From Sabethes cyaneus (taxonomy: Eukaryota; Arthropoda; Insecta; Diptera; Culicidae), in the NCBI RefSeq assembly GCF_943734655.1, contig NC_071355.1, forward strand, positions 91,545,449-91,609,448: DNA of 64,000 nucleotides, given 5' to 3'. Positions 36,474 to 50,000 of the stretch are shown here, piece after piece. The notes beneath the pieces are model-generated. The model did no database searches, was not told where the DNA came from, and saw only the letters and a program-made list of their open reading frames with translations. The position numbers and the translations under genes were made by a program. Numbering within the stretch: the stretch's first letter is position 1; every line of letters begins with the position of its first letter.

Positions 36474-37060
36474 AATTGAAATTGTGGAAATTTGCATTTC
36501 ATTTGTATAGGACCCCCCGTCTTAAAAAGGGGAGGGGTTATAATTCTCCATAGAAAAAAATTCTGTCCCTTAAAAGCCCCACATGCCAAATTTGGTTCCA
36601 TTTGCTTGATTAGTTCTCAAATTATGAGGAAATTTGAATTTCATTTGTATGTGAGCCCCCCCCCCTCCTAAACAGGGGTGCGGTCCCAATTTAAAAAAAA
36701 AATCTTGCGTCCTAAAACCCCCACATGCCAAATTTGGTTCCATTTGCTTGATTAGTTCTCGAGATAAGAGGAAATTTGTATTTCATTTGTAAGGAACCCT
36801 CCCTCCCTAAAGGGTTGACGGGTCATAATTCCCTCTCTAAAGAGGGGAGGGGTCTTAATTCACCATAGAACAAAATCTTGCCTCCAGAATAACCCACATG
36901 CCAAATTTGGTTCCAATTGCTTGATTAGTTCTCTTGTAATGCAGAAATTTGTGTTTTATTTGTATGGGAGCCCCTTCTTAGGAGGGGAGGGGTCTCTAAC
37001 TATCATAAGAACCTTCCCCGGGCCCAAAAACCGCTACTTGCAAATTTTCACGCCGTTGTA
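36474..37060 (-). mobile_element. Helitron minisatellite fragment, reversed
   Basis: The - strand has three to four units with the ACTAATCAAGCAAATGGAAC core and G-rich/C-rich pairs as in 19960-22620, then AACTCGCCG-type 5' sequence CGGCGTGAAAATTTGCAAGT (reverse of 37030-37055). It lacks the TC start and the CTAG end, so it is a truncated copy of the same Helitron family. Confidence 0.8.
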
Positions 37061-39859
37061 AAAATTTCAATGTAGCTTGCATTTTATTCGGTCTTGAAGA
37101 CTTTAAATTAATAAACAAACACCCAAAGCGCTATTGTAAAAGTTATGTACAACATTAATTTGGCAACAAATGCAGGCTAATAATCTTACTAGACTTGGCA
37201 TGCTCATTTTGTTTTGTTTCTGCTCTTTGGACCACACCGTATCAGCTAAACATAATTTGTTAATGGTATATATTAGTCACCTGTGAAGCTAGTTATTATC
37301 TACAATATTGCTTAAGTAAACATAGCTTTATTTTCTGACTTTATGGCGCTATAGCGCTGCAGCCGTTGGTAACAAAAAGAGCTTTCTGTTTTACTGCGAT
37401 TAAGATAGTAGCCTTAAAACAAAGTTAATGCACTGATAGAGCAATGTTTACTTCAACAATATTGTATATAATAACAAATTCTACAAGTGTGCCATACATC
37501 ACTCTTTTTTAAAAAGCAAAAAATAAACGTTCCTTGCCTGGTTCTTACAGTGAAATCGAAATCTAGCGGTTTTAGCGAGCTTCATCGGGCACTACTACAG
37601 GAAATTTCCGAGTTTGAAAAAACTTAATACAAGCTTCTCACATTTATGAAGGGTTTATATACAGTTGGGAGGTCTAAAAAGTCGACTTTTTTTAAATATA
37701 AAAATTGGCTTAATAAAACAGTTGGCCAAATTACCAGAAAAGAATTAAAAACTTGCCCAAAATAACAATTATTTTCTCCTTGTGTATTTTCCGCTCCTGA
37801 AGTATTAGGTATGTGCTAATCGTAAATGGTTAAATGTGATAAAAGTTACACAAATCAAAAATATTTACTGAAATTCAAACTCGGTGAAAATTTTCACTAC
37901 TGTGTTACCTGGCTCACTGCGAATATGCGTTGTGTTCGCGGGATCGTGTTGGTTCGAAAGGTTTCGCAAAATATCGCCCTTGTATCGAAAATATCGTTAA
38001 TTTTGATCACTAAAAATTACGTACTTAAACGTTATATTTCAAGTGCCAGTAGTACGCAATAAATTGTATTGTGAAACTGAATTGTTATTTATGCAACTTT
38101 TTACATGTTAAAGGCAATAACAAAAGCACACCTTATAAAAAATCGTTCGTTATCGATATTAACTGCATATGCGTTATAAACGAAAAAACGCATGGTTACG
38201 TTTTATTTCAATAACACGTATATTCGCAGTGAGTCAGGTAAAACAGTAGCAATAATAAAGCTTTTCAGATGGGAAATTATAAATTTCAACTATTGGTATC
38301 ATTTAGTGTTGTTTACTTATGGATGCCATGCAGATCTGTCGAAAATTGCAAATATTTTTATTAAACTATTCGTTTATATTTACTTAATTGAAAACAATTT
38401 GTTTTTTCGGGTCAAAATAAACAGTGCGTATTATGACGTTTTATTTTTCAGCGTGATCGGTCGACCAAATTACAATTCTGGCAATAAAAACTATCGAATC
38501 CATCAAAAAATGGCAGATAGACCGGGATAAAAGCCGAGTATTGTATGACCGATGCGTGGATATAGGTATGATGGTGACTTTGCAGAGTTATTTTTACTGT
38601 CGATCGTTGGTCTCAGGTGTAATAAATGTCTCTCGTGTGTAAAGTGGCTACATGTTAAATTCTGTAATGATGCAATTTCTCGTTGCCGTAGATGTAAGAA
38701 CAGATTTTTATTTGTTGGTTGCAATTTATTCTCTGTCTCATGTATTTTTTGTAACATTGCTGTTAATTATTCAATTAATATTGAATTAATGAAGGATTTT
38801 ATGACCTTTATAAATTCGGCATACATTACCTTTTTTGCTGCGCTTTTCCAAATAAAAACTTTGCCGCTATATAACAATACTGAAATGAATGTAACACTCA
38901 TATAAGCTTTAATGTGTTATAACTATTTTCATAAAAATGTAATTTGCTGAATTTTGTTCAATAAACATCAAAACCACTGTTTTTCCACTGGCACGTAATC
39001 AGGCTGAAAAAAACATCAGCAATCGTTTAAGCGTATCCGCTCTTGATAGTGGTTGGAAAACACACAATTCTGATCACGTTTACTTATTCTAGCAACTAAA
39101 CACAAAAGAACACAAAAATTCCCCTCTGATATGAAAATATAAATCAATTTTCATTCACTAGCAATCTGCAGCATTTTGCTTTTAATTTCAGCATATGGTG
39201 CTTTATCTATACTACTACCAAGATGTGATGCAGTTGCGCCTGAAACTCTTCTATCGTGTTGACATAGCTAATATTTGAGTGACAACCACTTGCTTCTGGT
39301 GCTAATGTATATGCACGATTCAATGATACACTAGCGACAGCAGCAAGCTATTGTCACTGTACAACTAGTTATCTTCAATGAGCCGGTATCTAGGCAATAC
39401 CGACACGTTATCCATCGGTCTCTCTTTTGATCTGTTTTTGAAAAGCATCTAATCCCTGTGCAGGCTATTTCGGCCGGTTGGATTTAAAAAAACACAGGCT
39501 CCACTATAGGAAATGGGCCCAATTTAGCCGCAGCGACTTCATTATTTCTCGCGACTATAACTCAAATTCAGTAGCGTTTCATTATAAATAAAACACACGC
39601 CGATATTCAGTAAATATTATTCTATTAATTGGTATGAAAATCTTGTCTCGAATGAATATAGTTTCAACGTAATTCCTGAATATTATATAGGCTACCGCTT
39701 AATGAGCTGAAAATACTCTCCCGTACTATTAGTCATAAGAACGCAATGGGTCCACGCCAGGGATGTCTATAATATGAGACAGTACTGACGTGAGTAAAGA
39801 GATGGGTAAAAGTAGAGCCAATTTTGAAAGAATACAATATTTCAATATTAGACGCTCCA

Positions 39860-40130
39860 TTAATGGCACAGCTAAAGTACAATGCATAGTTCCTTTGCGC
39901 TAATGTTGCTTAAATTAATCTTGGTGCGCCTACAATTGTGCAACCCGCAAATTTTACTAGCTGAAAAAACGTGGTATTGCAACTATAGAAACAAGCGTCC
40001 TCCAGCTGCGCCCAAAGTGCTGTTAGATTTTGGAAAATTGTTATTTTAGAAAATAATGTTTTAATTTGAAATCGCGTAGTTTAAGTACCAAATACTCCCA
40101 AGTACTCTTATTGAAAATATATATTATTAA
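39860..40130 (+). mobile_element. Internal fragment of the GGGTAG MITE family
   Basis: The segment GCGCTAATGTTGCTTAAATTAA ... TTAGATTTTGGAAAATTG ... CAAATACTCCCAAGTACT follows the interior of 51578-52121 in order and orientation, with many substitutions. Both termini are lost. Confidence 0.65.
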
Positions 40131-40296
40131 TCAATATTAGTGCAACTTTAGGCGTTATCACAACTATTGGAGTAAGTAACCAAGTGCAAGTAAGCAAGTA
40201 AAAGTGTGAATATGTTGTCCCTGACTTCCAGTTTTGAATAGAGATTTTCCTCCAAACATTTTTTTTCGTCAAATGTTCGGTTTCGGCTGCTGGAAT

Positions 40297-40816
40297 CAGG
40301 GCTGTCCTGCACTCAGTGCACCTATTTTATTTATTTTACTGTAACACCTCAGCGATGCAAAATTCGAAAATGTCATGTATGGCGTCATAGAGTCAATTAT
40401 TATTCGCAAGATTTCTGAACTAAATATTGCTCTGTCTTGCGTATTTACGGCGCACTCCCAGTTCACTTTGAGTGTTGCGCATAGAGCGCTCTTGGGGGTC
40501 AGTCCCGGTGTAGTGGTTAGCATTCACGCCTCTCACTCCGAGGACACGGGTTCAAATCCAAACCCCGCAGAAGTACCGAATGACCCATGCTGTTAAAGTG
40601 ACTGTAATACAACAAAAAAAGAGCGCTCTTGGTGCACCACCCAGTGTGAACTGGGAGTGCGCCGTTAATACATAAGATAGAGCAATGTATAGATCAGCAA
40701 TCATATAGATAATAATTGACTCTAAAAATGCCTATACATAGCATTTTCCAATTTGGTTGGTTGAGGTGTTACAGTTAAATAAGCGAAATAGGTGCACTGA
40801 GTGTAGGACAGCCCTG
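40297..40816. mobile_element. Foldback hAT-type MITE, ~190-bp terminal inverts
   Basis: The ends CAGGGCTGTCCTGCACTCAG and, in reverse, CAGGGCTGTCCTACACTCAG begin long inverted arms (about 40297-40491 and 40621-40816) that meet at the palindrome GAGCGCTC. Flanks are GCTGGAAT (40289-40296) and GCTGGAAC (40817-40824), an 8-bp duplication with one change. CAGGG ends and 8-bp target fit hAT. A SINE sits in the exact centre. Confidence 0.88.
40496..40620 (+). mobile_element. tRNA-derived SINE (family A) nested in the hAT MITE
   Basis: 125 bp between two GAGCGCTCTTGG copies (40484-40495 and 40621-40632), a 12-bp target duplication. It has an A-box-like TAGTGGTTAGCATTC and a B box GGGTTCAAATCC spaced as in tRNA genes, a tRNA-like head (GGTCAGTCCCGGTG) and ends in A7. 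It is not a functional tRNA: the head does not pair with the CCCCGCAGA tail in a normal acceptor stem and there is an unrelated 3' body. Confidence 0.88.
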
Positions 40817-40852
40817 GCTGGAACGATAAAACTTTCTATTATAAAGTTTCTA

Positions 40853-42126
40853 CTGGGTGAGTAGTAATAACTGTCAATGCTTTTGGATGTTTAATTAAAA
40901 TTGATGTTTTGTTTAATTAAAAATGGGTAAATCACAGATATGTTTGTTCTCGTTTAGAGTGTATTCAATTGTCAACATAGCTTGCAAGTTTGTTTTCAAA
41001 TTTCATTCATTTGAGAATCGTGGTTATCATGGACGCAAAAAGGGAACTTCTCATAAGTCTCTTTTTGAACAATTTTCGAATATGTGATATTTTATAGAAG
41101 CAGAAGTCACTCGGAATAAACGAAAGATTCATCATTCGTACCATCAGGTGATACAAGGAAACCGGTTCTTGGAAATTATCCATAAACCTGGCCTTAAACA
41201 CATTGTATGGACATCAAATAGCCATCAAATGAGTAAGAGAGCGAATTCGACGGAAACCAGATCAGGCTGGACGTAAGATGGCGTAATATTTTGAACGATG
41301 ATCTTCAACTGATTTAAATATAACGAATGCACGGTTTGACTGAAAAGCAGACGGTTGCAAGAGTCGAAAGATGTCGGCAGCTGCTCAAGCGGTACGGTGA
41401 TTGTGAAATTATGTTTTCTGACGAAAAAATGTTCCTGGCACAGGGCTAACACAACCTATGAAATGATCGGAAATATGCTACACATCTTTCTGATATTCCT
41501 CGGGACAAACTGGTTGTTTAAAGGTTCTAGAATGTTTCCAGGGTAATGGTATGGGGATGTTTCTCCAAAAATTTGAAGGCTCCTTTACTGTTCCTTGAAC
41601 CAGGTGTTAAAATCAACACTAAATATTACGTCGATAATGTTTTGAAGAACCATTTGTTTCCCATCGTCGAAATACACTACAAGAACGTTCCATTCTACTT
41701 CCAACAAGTTATTGCACCGACTCACCAGGCGAAACCTACACAGGCATGGTGTAAGGAAAATTTCTCTGTATTTCATTTCTTTGAAAGAGTGGCCTGCCTC
41801 TTCAAAGCCTGCCTGCCTGATTTAAATCCTACATGCTACGCAAACTAGGGAGGTTACTGTGACTGTGGTTACTTTCAAGCAATGTTTGGAGAAGATTTGG
41901 GATGAAATGCCTTAGGATGTCGTGCGTGCCAGCTGTAACGCTTTTCTACAACTGTTGCGACTGGTCATTAGAGCAAAAGGAGAAAGATTTGAGTTGGACT
42001 AAATTAAAACAAATGTTATGGTATATTATACTTTACACAAAATACACTCAAAATTAAAATTCATTTATTTATTTGTCTTACTTTTGTGACCATTTACTTT
42101 ACTGACAGTTATTACTATTCACCCTG
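40853..42126 (+). mobile_element. Full-length mariner element with dead transposase
   Basis: Terminal inverts CTGGGTGAGTAGTAATAACT (left) and CAGGGTGAATAGTAATAACT (right, reversed) extend for 24 bp with two differences. TA flanks both ends (40851-40852 and 42127-42128). Length 1274 bp is normal for mariner. The + strand transposase is fragmented: an HTH region with IRRYKETGSW-like words near 41140, MFSDEKMF with the first catalytic Asp (about 41413), VMVWGCFSKNLKAPLLFLEPG (41546 on, last 20 or so residues listed in part), then FQQVIAPTHQ where the second catalytic Asp should follow FQQ but is Val, and LPDLNP with the third Asp (about 41812). Several stops and frameshifts precede 41546. Confidence 0.88.
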
Positions 42127-42146
42127 TAAAAATGAAAAAAAGTTAA

Positions 42147-42825
42147 TAAAGGGTTTATTTCTAATGCCCGTCGTAGTAAGTAAAGCCATTCTAATTTTCA
42201 TCATTTGTTGGGTGGATTTATTGAATACTCCAAGTTCTTGCGCTGATTTGACTAAAACACACTTGACTTCCGATCCGTGAACTTTGAAATCACTGAAAAG
42301 TGATTCTTAAAGCATATTATTGAAAATACGCAACTGACTTGATTTCTTAAATTCGTCGTACCGTTTTAAAATCCGTCCATTAAAATTTTTCATCCTCCGA
42401 ACTAAAAATCACAACAATGTTTACGAAGCTAACGCGCATGTATTTGTGTAGGACGGTATGACAAATGTTATTCTGCAAAATTCTGCAGGTCAGGCAAGTT
42501 TTCCTGGCTGTAGAATAACGACAATGCCTTGCGTGAGATATTTTCATTTATGAATGACGGAAATTAAAACGATTAGTTGACATTTTCTTCTTCGTCGCAC
42601 GAAAAAAACGTAGGAAATTAGGCTGGTAGGACTTCTTTAATGATAAAAAGCATTTAAATAGATCTCAGCTCACTTTGATTGATCGCGTATGATAGACAAC
42701 AAACTAAAATATTAGGGAATAACTGGTTTTGCATTGGGTGGCATAGAAATGCTGATATTTTTAATAATTTGTGTTGGACAGGACGGGAATAGGCAATTAC
42801 GACGAAGCAGCAACATACCCTACGT
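42147..42825 (+). repeat. Repeat R, copy 1
   Basis: Starts near GGGTTTATTTCTAATGCCCG and ends CAGCAACATACCCTAC. It is a ~680-bp non-coding repeat seen again at 54610-54985 (partial) and 57312-58000. Shared words include ACGCGCATGTATTTGTGTAG, CATTTTCTTCTTCGTCGCAC and GATTGATCGCGTATGATAGA. Confidence 0.85.
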
Positions 42826-43821
42826 ATAATATCCGTCACTCCACAGACGTAGAAAAAGGCGCGAATTTTTGTAGCAGTCTGTCCTATTTTTACCCTTTTT
42901 AAACCATTCGTGCTACTCTTTACTCCTGCGACAAGAAACACCCGGAACGAAAAAAGAAGCCTCGTTAGCTTTTCACTCGGTCGCTGATACACAAATACCA
43001 AAATATGTTATATAAAGCTTCCAGAAAATGTGAAAATTTTAATAAATAGTGCACCCAAAATGCATCTTCTGAGACTCGACATTCGGTGATTTGGTGAAAA
43101 GAAATTAAACATTTTTGCAATTTTGCATTGTTTAAAAAAACAGAAAATCTAGAATTAATGAATATACGCTTCCGCCTGAAACTACACATTTACGTTTAAA
43201 GAAAAAACAAAAACAATGTAAAATGTTTGTAAAACAATGTAAATGGCGAAAAGATATGGAGGTTTTATGCCTATTGGAAAAGGAACCTGAAAGAGGTTCA
43301 CTCCAATGGGCTTCTTAAACAAAAGAAAAGTAAGAAATAAACAGCATTCTTCATATTTGCACAAAAAAGCAATTATATTTTTATACCATTGTTATTCGTA
43401 TTAGAACGTCTAATTTAGAAGTAATTTCTAGAAATAATGCGAAAAGGAAAGGTATGAACTGACGTAAAACATCTATTCCAGGTATTTCTAAAATCTTGGG
43501 TGATTGAAAACTGATGAGATAATTCTGGGTTGGTTCATGTCGTGCTGTTTGATGTATAAATCCGTGGGCTATCGGTTTTCAATAAAAAGCGTTAAAAATA
43601 ATTCAAAAAGAACGTAATAATGTAGTTTTCATCGAGCAGAATCATAATAAAGTAGATAATAAATACTCAAAATATAAATAATTAATTTTTTGACAATGAA
43701 ATTTGATACAATTCTGCAATCGAATTAAATCGAATTTTCTAACGTTATGCTAAAGCTAAGTTTGGGACTCCTCATTCGTTTACTCATTATTCCCCTGCGT
43801 TATCATGTCACTTTTTTACAG

Positions 43822-44007
43822 GTGGAATGCCTCGATTCTCGGCAGCCGTCGCTGCCGCCGCCAACATGGCTCAATATCTATCCCAAAGTCACGGAGCACC
43901 GCTGAAGGCACACTCGGGTCCGCTGGTGGATCGAACGCATCTCTATTGGCCCGGGCTGCAGGGACTTGTTACGAACCCAATCGCTTGGCGGGAACGGCTT
44001 GGTTCAA
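43822..44007 (+). CDS. HGTX: HGTX (Nkx6) second coding exon
   Basis: Exon of 186 nt after the acceptor TTTTTTACAG and before a consensus donor GTAAGT at 44008. It enters in phase 1 (G32985 plus GT completes a Gly codon) and leaves in phase 1. It encodes GMPRFSAAVAAAANMAQYLS followed by a block ending LYWPGLQGLVTNPIAWRERL. This WPG...WRERL stretch is the conserved segment that lies just before the homeodomain in NK6 proteins. The protein must continue on a further exon with the homeodomain, which I did not find downstream to 64000. The ORF reads through the donor to 44120 without meaning. Confidence 0.9.
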
Positions 44008-47000
44008 GTAAGTACACAAAATATAGTATACCCAAACCGGATAATGTTGTTGTGAGTATAAATGTTTCTGTATCAGAGGATTGGATTTTATTAGGGAAAA
44101 GTAGGATACTAATCAGATGAAATTGATTCGTTTGCAATAGTAGTGTAGCGCGCAGCCTTGTTTGAATATATTTTCATAGGATTGATTTTTATATAGAACT
44201 GTGATTACAACTTGCAACGTGTTCGGTTTTATTGGAGCTGCTATTTATTTGGATAGTTTCAAATTAATGTTAGGTTTGTTGCAAATGTTCACCATGCCAC
44301 GGTTTGTCTAGTTGATAAACAAATGCCCTGTGTTAATTTGTAAATTCAATATTTTTATAGCGATTGATTATTGCAGATAGTTGTCCGTGGGTTAAAGGTC
44401 ATTATCGATTTTCTAAACACCGAAACAAAGCATTCTAAACATCAAATGTACACTACAAGTAACAAAAACTCACTCCTAACAAATTCCAGTCCAGTATGTT
44501 TCACTCATTTTATATTAGATCATTGTGATTAACTCTCAAGTTTTTCCGCATGAATGAATGTTATTTATGAATGGTAATAAAATGATGAGCATTTTAGTAT
44601 TTGTCATCAAAGCTAACTGGAAGTGAAATCAGCGGAAATCAAAATTCTATTCGCGTCGACAAGATTAAAATCGATGGCGAAACTATCTCGGTGCGGAAGC
44701 TATTATCGCTGTCATTAGTCGAATTGTATCAGATTTTAAATCCTGCGACAGGCTTCAGCACTTGGATTTTACATCAAGCAGTTTAATTGAAAAACGAAAT
44801 CGTACGGCCGCAAGTCGTTAGTCAGCTTGGGAAATCAATAAAGCAGAGATTTAACAGCTGTCTGTCGGTCAATTATCTCTGTCGACAATATGACGAGAAG
44901 GTCCGTCCGGTTGGGCGATGATGCGAGAACCTTGCTGGATGGTGACACTGACGGAAGTTTTAGCAGCAATGAGCCCGGTCTGGTCAACATGTTTCGAATA
45001 ATTGATGATCAGGAAAGGAGAAAGAAAAACTTGCCAAAGAGCCAATTCGACGAGGAAGAAAACTCTCCCACTCCAGTTTGTGGTGATAGTGTTGGCAACC
45101 TAATGCGGTACACATATTGCTGGACCTGGAGGGCATTCCATAATTTCCACATCATTTGGAGATGCTTTGCATGCAGTTTCGATCCACTAAAGCTTGCACT
45201 TAATATATGAACAGCCAGAGCAGGGCTTCTGTTGATACCGGTTGGCCAGTGGACGAAGCTAAAATAGGTTAACAGGCGTAGATTTTCGAACATTATCATC
45301 AACGGATTGAAACCTACAGACATGCAGTCCGATGTGTGCAGTGCAGCATCGGGAATCATCATTATCCATCTATTGACATGCAATGGACGACTTATAATAG
45401 AGAGACAAAAGTCTCTTAATGTTTCGATCAGATATGCCCTCGTGTCCTAGCAGGATACTTTCTACAAGCTGTGCATACTACAGCCGTACGAGGCAATAGC
45501 AACTGCAACGCATGTCCTGTTAGTACCAACCTGCACTATGTTCATCAGCACATGAAAGCATGCATTTGGGTCGCACTGGATTGGATTGCACATTTGCTTC
45601 TTGGCTCGGGCCGATAGACCAATACACAGCATTTTATCAGGTACCGCGTGTTCAGCAATTACGGCAAAATCCAGATCCAAAAACTAGTTGGCACTGGTCA
45701 CTACGGGATGCCCATCGGGTTAGTGCTAATGCATTTCTGAAAGCCGGTGGGCTTGATGGTATATGATCGAACAAGGCTAGCGTCTGGTGCGTCCGAATAA
45801 AAGGACGATTTATACACCATCCCGATAAGTGTTCTCACACTTGATGCGAGGCTTTTAGGTTGAAGCTGTTTTAATGAAGCAATGGTAATGGTTTGCTATC
45901 AATTGATATCTTCGAACATGTCGATTCCGGACACGGACTGTAGCACCCAACTTGCTTTGCTGTTACATGTTAACAAATCAGTTTATGTAAAAGCATTTAA
46001 TGGTAAAAAATAATAATGTAGGTACCCGTAATTTAAAATATATCAAGCTATATCAATAGTACCTATGTGTTAATAAATGCCTCAAGTAGCTCAGAAAAAG
46101 TACTCTTAATTCTAGTTATTCTTGAAAATTAGTAGTCCAACGGAGCTGCTTTGAGGAACCCTAACATAAGCTGCGAAATGCGTCGACTGAAAATTTCCAA
46201 TTTCGGCGGTCGTCTGTAGGTTATGCTTTTGCCAACATTGAGCCAAAAAATTTTGCATGCTGCAATTCTACAATTCATCAGACTGACCTAGCAACTACAA
46301 TGGTACAACAATGTTGTAACTCCATACATTTACATAAAAGAATGTTATAAAAATATGAGCTCGCATCTTTACCCATCGTGGCCACGTTGAAACATTCACG
46401 ATGTAGCAATAAAATCATAACAAATCCAAAACACAAAGCAAACATAATCAACTGATTGGCTTGTCAAACGCCCCCCACTCCGCGCTCAACATCAACATAA
46501 AGATTGTAATCTTCTTATCAGAGGCAAACAGTTATTGAATCATAATTGCCACCTCGCACCATGCTACGTCGGTATCAATCCACAGTGAAATGTGTCGTGC
46601 GTGTCTGCTGGAATAATTATTATACCCCCTCCATATCGTGCCGGTTTGAATTGCCGCAAAGTATTATATTACATTTAATTAGAGAACGGCGCGGAATCGC
46701 TAAACAAACAAATGTGCGACGGCATTGAACTCGTACAAACGAGTGCCATATTGCGAATACACGGGTACGGCACGGTTTCGTACGTGCATGTGTGCTTACG
46801 GTTTGGAATATCACACTACACCGGGCTGGCAAGCTTACCTACTGCTCTAGAAGGTAGGTTCTATTACATCTAATTATCACAACTCGAGTGATTTTTCGTT
46901 GTGTTGCTCGACTCGAAATGAGCACTGGCCTGCCCTTAGATGTGGGTGGCGGGTTGTTTGTTTTGATTGGAGTGGGTACGAGCACCGCCACAGATGGTTA

Positions 47001-50000
47001 CGTGAGCAGCGTGAGAAATGAAGACTTTTCGGCAGTGATTCGCGAATTTAGGATCGCTTACATTCGCACGTAATCCGGATCCAATCTGTGGCGGTTAATT
47101 CCTGGATTTTAGCATAACCTTCTGTTAACCTATAGTGTGTATACGATAACCACTGCAAGGATGGATGGAGGCTGTTTTGTGTCATATGGTGTGCAATATT
47201 AATTTTTATGTGGTGTTGATAATACTCCTTTACCTAATTGCTATACAATCGTAGAAGCAAAAAATTGACCAAAAAGTGAACAATGAAATATTGCAGTATT
47301 ATAATCATGGCACGATGTGGTATTCATAAATTTCAAGCTTGTGCCCAAGTTGCAAAAAAAAACCCGATTTAATCCACCTAGTGGTGAAAGGAACCTTTGT
47401 TATACGGTCTTACTTGCTATTTGAGATAGAAACCGACACGTCTTCGGAGTATAATCCATCTATTGGTTAACGTTGCGTAGTGCGTTGGTTTACATAAAAT
47501 TTTTGAAAATTGAATACGTTTACAAAATTTGAACAAAATATGACCACTTATAAATTTTGATAGATCCTTTTGTCATGAAATTGCTGAATAAGGATAAGTA
47601 AGTTGTTAATAATTTGAGTAAGTGCAAGTAAAAGTAGGTTGTAAGAGCAAATATTATTCTTTAACATATGCATTGCGTAGTAAAGGTCTAGCTTATAGAT
47701 TTTTGAACTATGCATAATTTCCTGTAATGCCTATTTGATTCACACCAATAAAGTTTTCTAGAATAAATTTCTTCAATTTTTATTAACCTTCGGTTACTCA
47801 CGCTGCTGTATTTTGTATAATACGTGTAGGTTTTTGAACGCCATATTGTTATAAAGTTACAAATCGTTGTGTAACTAACGTATATTCTTCAATAAACTTG
47901 TTATGAGCAAAATGTCATAATTATTCAATGCATTAATACTTTAAATTGTTGGGAAAATTGATCAGCATAAACTGACATCACAGAAATGAAGCAATCAGCA
48001 TAGGAGATGTACCGGAATTGGCCTGGAATTTTCTCTCGTTTCTTCATATGGAAAAATGGTGTCTGTATGCATCAAAACAATCAGGAATAATGTAAAATGT
48101 TTAAAATGTATCCGTCTGTTGGTAGTCGAGTAATTCGGGGTCAAAATTAGGGTATTTTTTATAATCAAAGTTCTACAGTTCCTTAACAAGCAAACATAAA
48201 GGTATACTATATTCAGCAAAGTTGTGTATTTTTACTATTTGTGCAACTTTGTAATACATGAAAAAGTCATACAACAATTACGAAAAGAGCCAAAATAAAA
48301 AACTGATTTCACTAATTCATATATAATAAATAATATTTTTCTAGCTTCGCTGAAGAGATAGGGGGTTACTGCCTTCAGCAAAATTTCTTGTAATAATATA
48401 CTCTAAAACTTTGCAGAATACATCAATGTGTTATATTGAAACTGAAGAAAAATAATTTTTTTATTCCACTTTTAGGGGGATTAATCAAAATTTAAATTGC
48501 ACCAGACGATAGAACTTTCAATTTCAAGAAATTCTTCCAAAGATTCCATAAACCTAAAACCAAGTTTTCCCAGTCAAAACTCTAGTGCGCATATTTTTTT
48601 GGCTTTAGGCCATTGTGCGCGCGAATAACCCGTTAATACGGGTAAAGTTGGCGCGAGTGTTGGAGGGTTAATATCTTTTGATCGGCAAAACCAATTCTAC
48701 TGAAATTTTGCAGATATATTTGCAGCATTAAAATCTCTAATCTGATGTCAAAATAATTCAAACTAGATAAATCATCTTAGATGAAATGGTTATAAATTAT
48801 TATAAATTTTAATGTGTTGTATTCAATTGCTCGTAACTTTCAAATTGAACGTCCAATCAAAAAACAAATCAATAGTGATCTATTAGGCTATGTTACCTTT
48901 CAAATGAGACTAATAGCGCCTAAGTCGGCCATCTCTAAGAAACAGGCGATAATTATTACCTTGTCAAAACAGGTTTTTTTAGGATAACTTTTAAACTACT
49001 TGTTTGTTTTCAATAAAATTTACCCGAAAAATTTATCGTTAACAAGAGCTTTCATTCGATACCAAGATCGTTGAAATCGGTCACTTGGTTCCGGAGAAAA
49101 TCGTGTCACGTAATTTTCACGTTTTTACTTATAACTTTTAAACGAAATGTCGGACCTCGAACTAATTCAATAGTGATATACTAGGCAATAATACCTTTCA
49201 AACAAAAGTAGTAGCGAACAAATCGGTTCAGCCATCTCCGAGAAACAGGCGATAGAAAAGTTGCGCCCCGCACATACATACACACATACACACACACACA
49301 CACACACAGACATTGCTCAGTTCGTCGAACCCTGTCGATTGGTATATGTGGCTCGGATCAATTTCGTGTTTTTCGACCAATTCCTAAACCTTTGTTATAG
49401 TATAACAAAGGTAAAAACAGTAGAAGTAACCAGAAAAAAGTGTGGCTTTATAACACTTCAATATCTTGGAAGCCCCAGTGAGAAAATGCTGGACAATTTG
49501 ACTTCTATAATCACGGCCACTATCCCAGAATTTCTTCACATCTTTTTCGAGAAGTCATTTTCCTCCTGGATCACTACGACCAAAACTTCTTGCAAAAGGC
49601 TTGTGTCTTCTGCTCTGCTTTTTAGTTATTGTCCCATGTATTGGCAACAGGATTTAAAAAAGATGAAACTTTAACTTTGTTAGTTTGTTATTATGACTGA
49701 TTCGCATTTCACCTTCTACTAGCAGGCTTCATAAGGAGAATTAAACGAAAAATTACAGATGTTGTAAAAACATTTACAAAGTTGTCAACAGGATTTTGTT
49801 TTGCCGGTGCATTACTTTCATATATTTGAGAATTGGCCATTTTTGATATCGAGGACAAAGCTTATCACTCAAAGAGCAATTCCAGCTCAAAACTCGATTC
49901 GACTCGACTATTTGAATCGTTTGTTTGAGAAACCCCACAAACGCCATTTTTACGAAAATTGACTTTTTAACAAGGCTCGAATCTTTGAGGATATCTACAC

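Larger units (their letters stand above)
32986..43821 (+). other. HGTX: HGTX intron 1 (10.8 kb), filled with transposon remnants
   Basis: The intron runs from GTTGGT at 32986 to the acceptor CTTTTTTACAG at 43811-43821. Both exons share phase 1. It contains SINE pieces, two MITEs with internal repeats, a LINE tail, a Helitron fragment, a hAT-type MITE, a mariner copy and repeat R, each listed separately. I see no gene or clear element in 37061-39860 or 42830-43810. These AT-rich parts could hold conserved enhancers, which cannot be judged from one sequence. Confidence 0.75.

Noticed and set aside
40496..40570. Possible functional tRNA gene
   Set aside because: A and B boxes are present, but acceptor-stem pairing fails, an unrelated tail and A-run follow, and a 12-bp target duplication flanks it: it is a SINE.
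44890..45210. ATG-initiated 106-codon acidic frame as a gene
   Set aside because: No recognised family, no splice or promoter support, and it lies in intron 2; could be chance or an old transposon.
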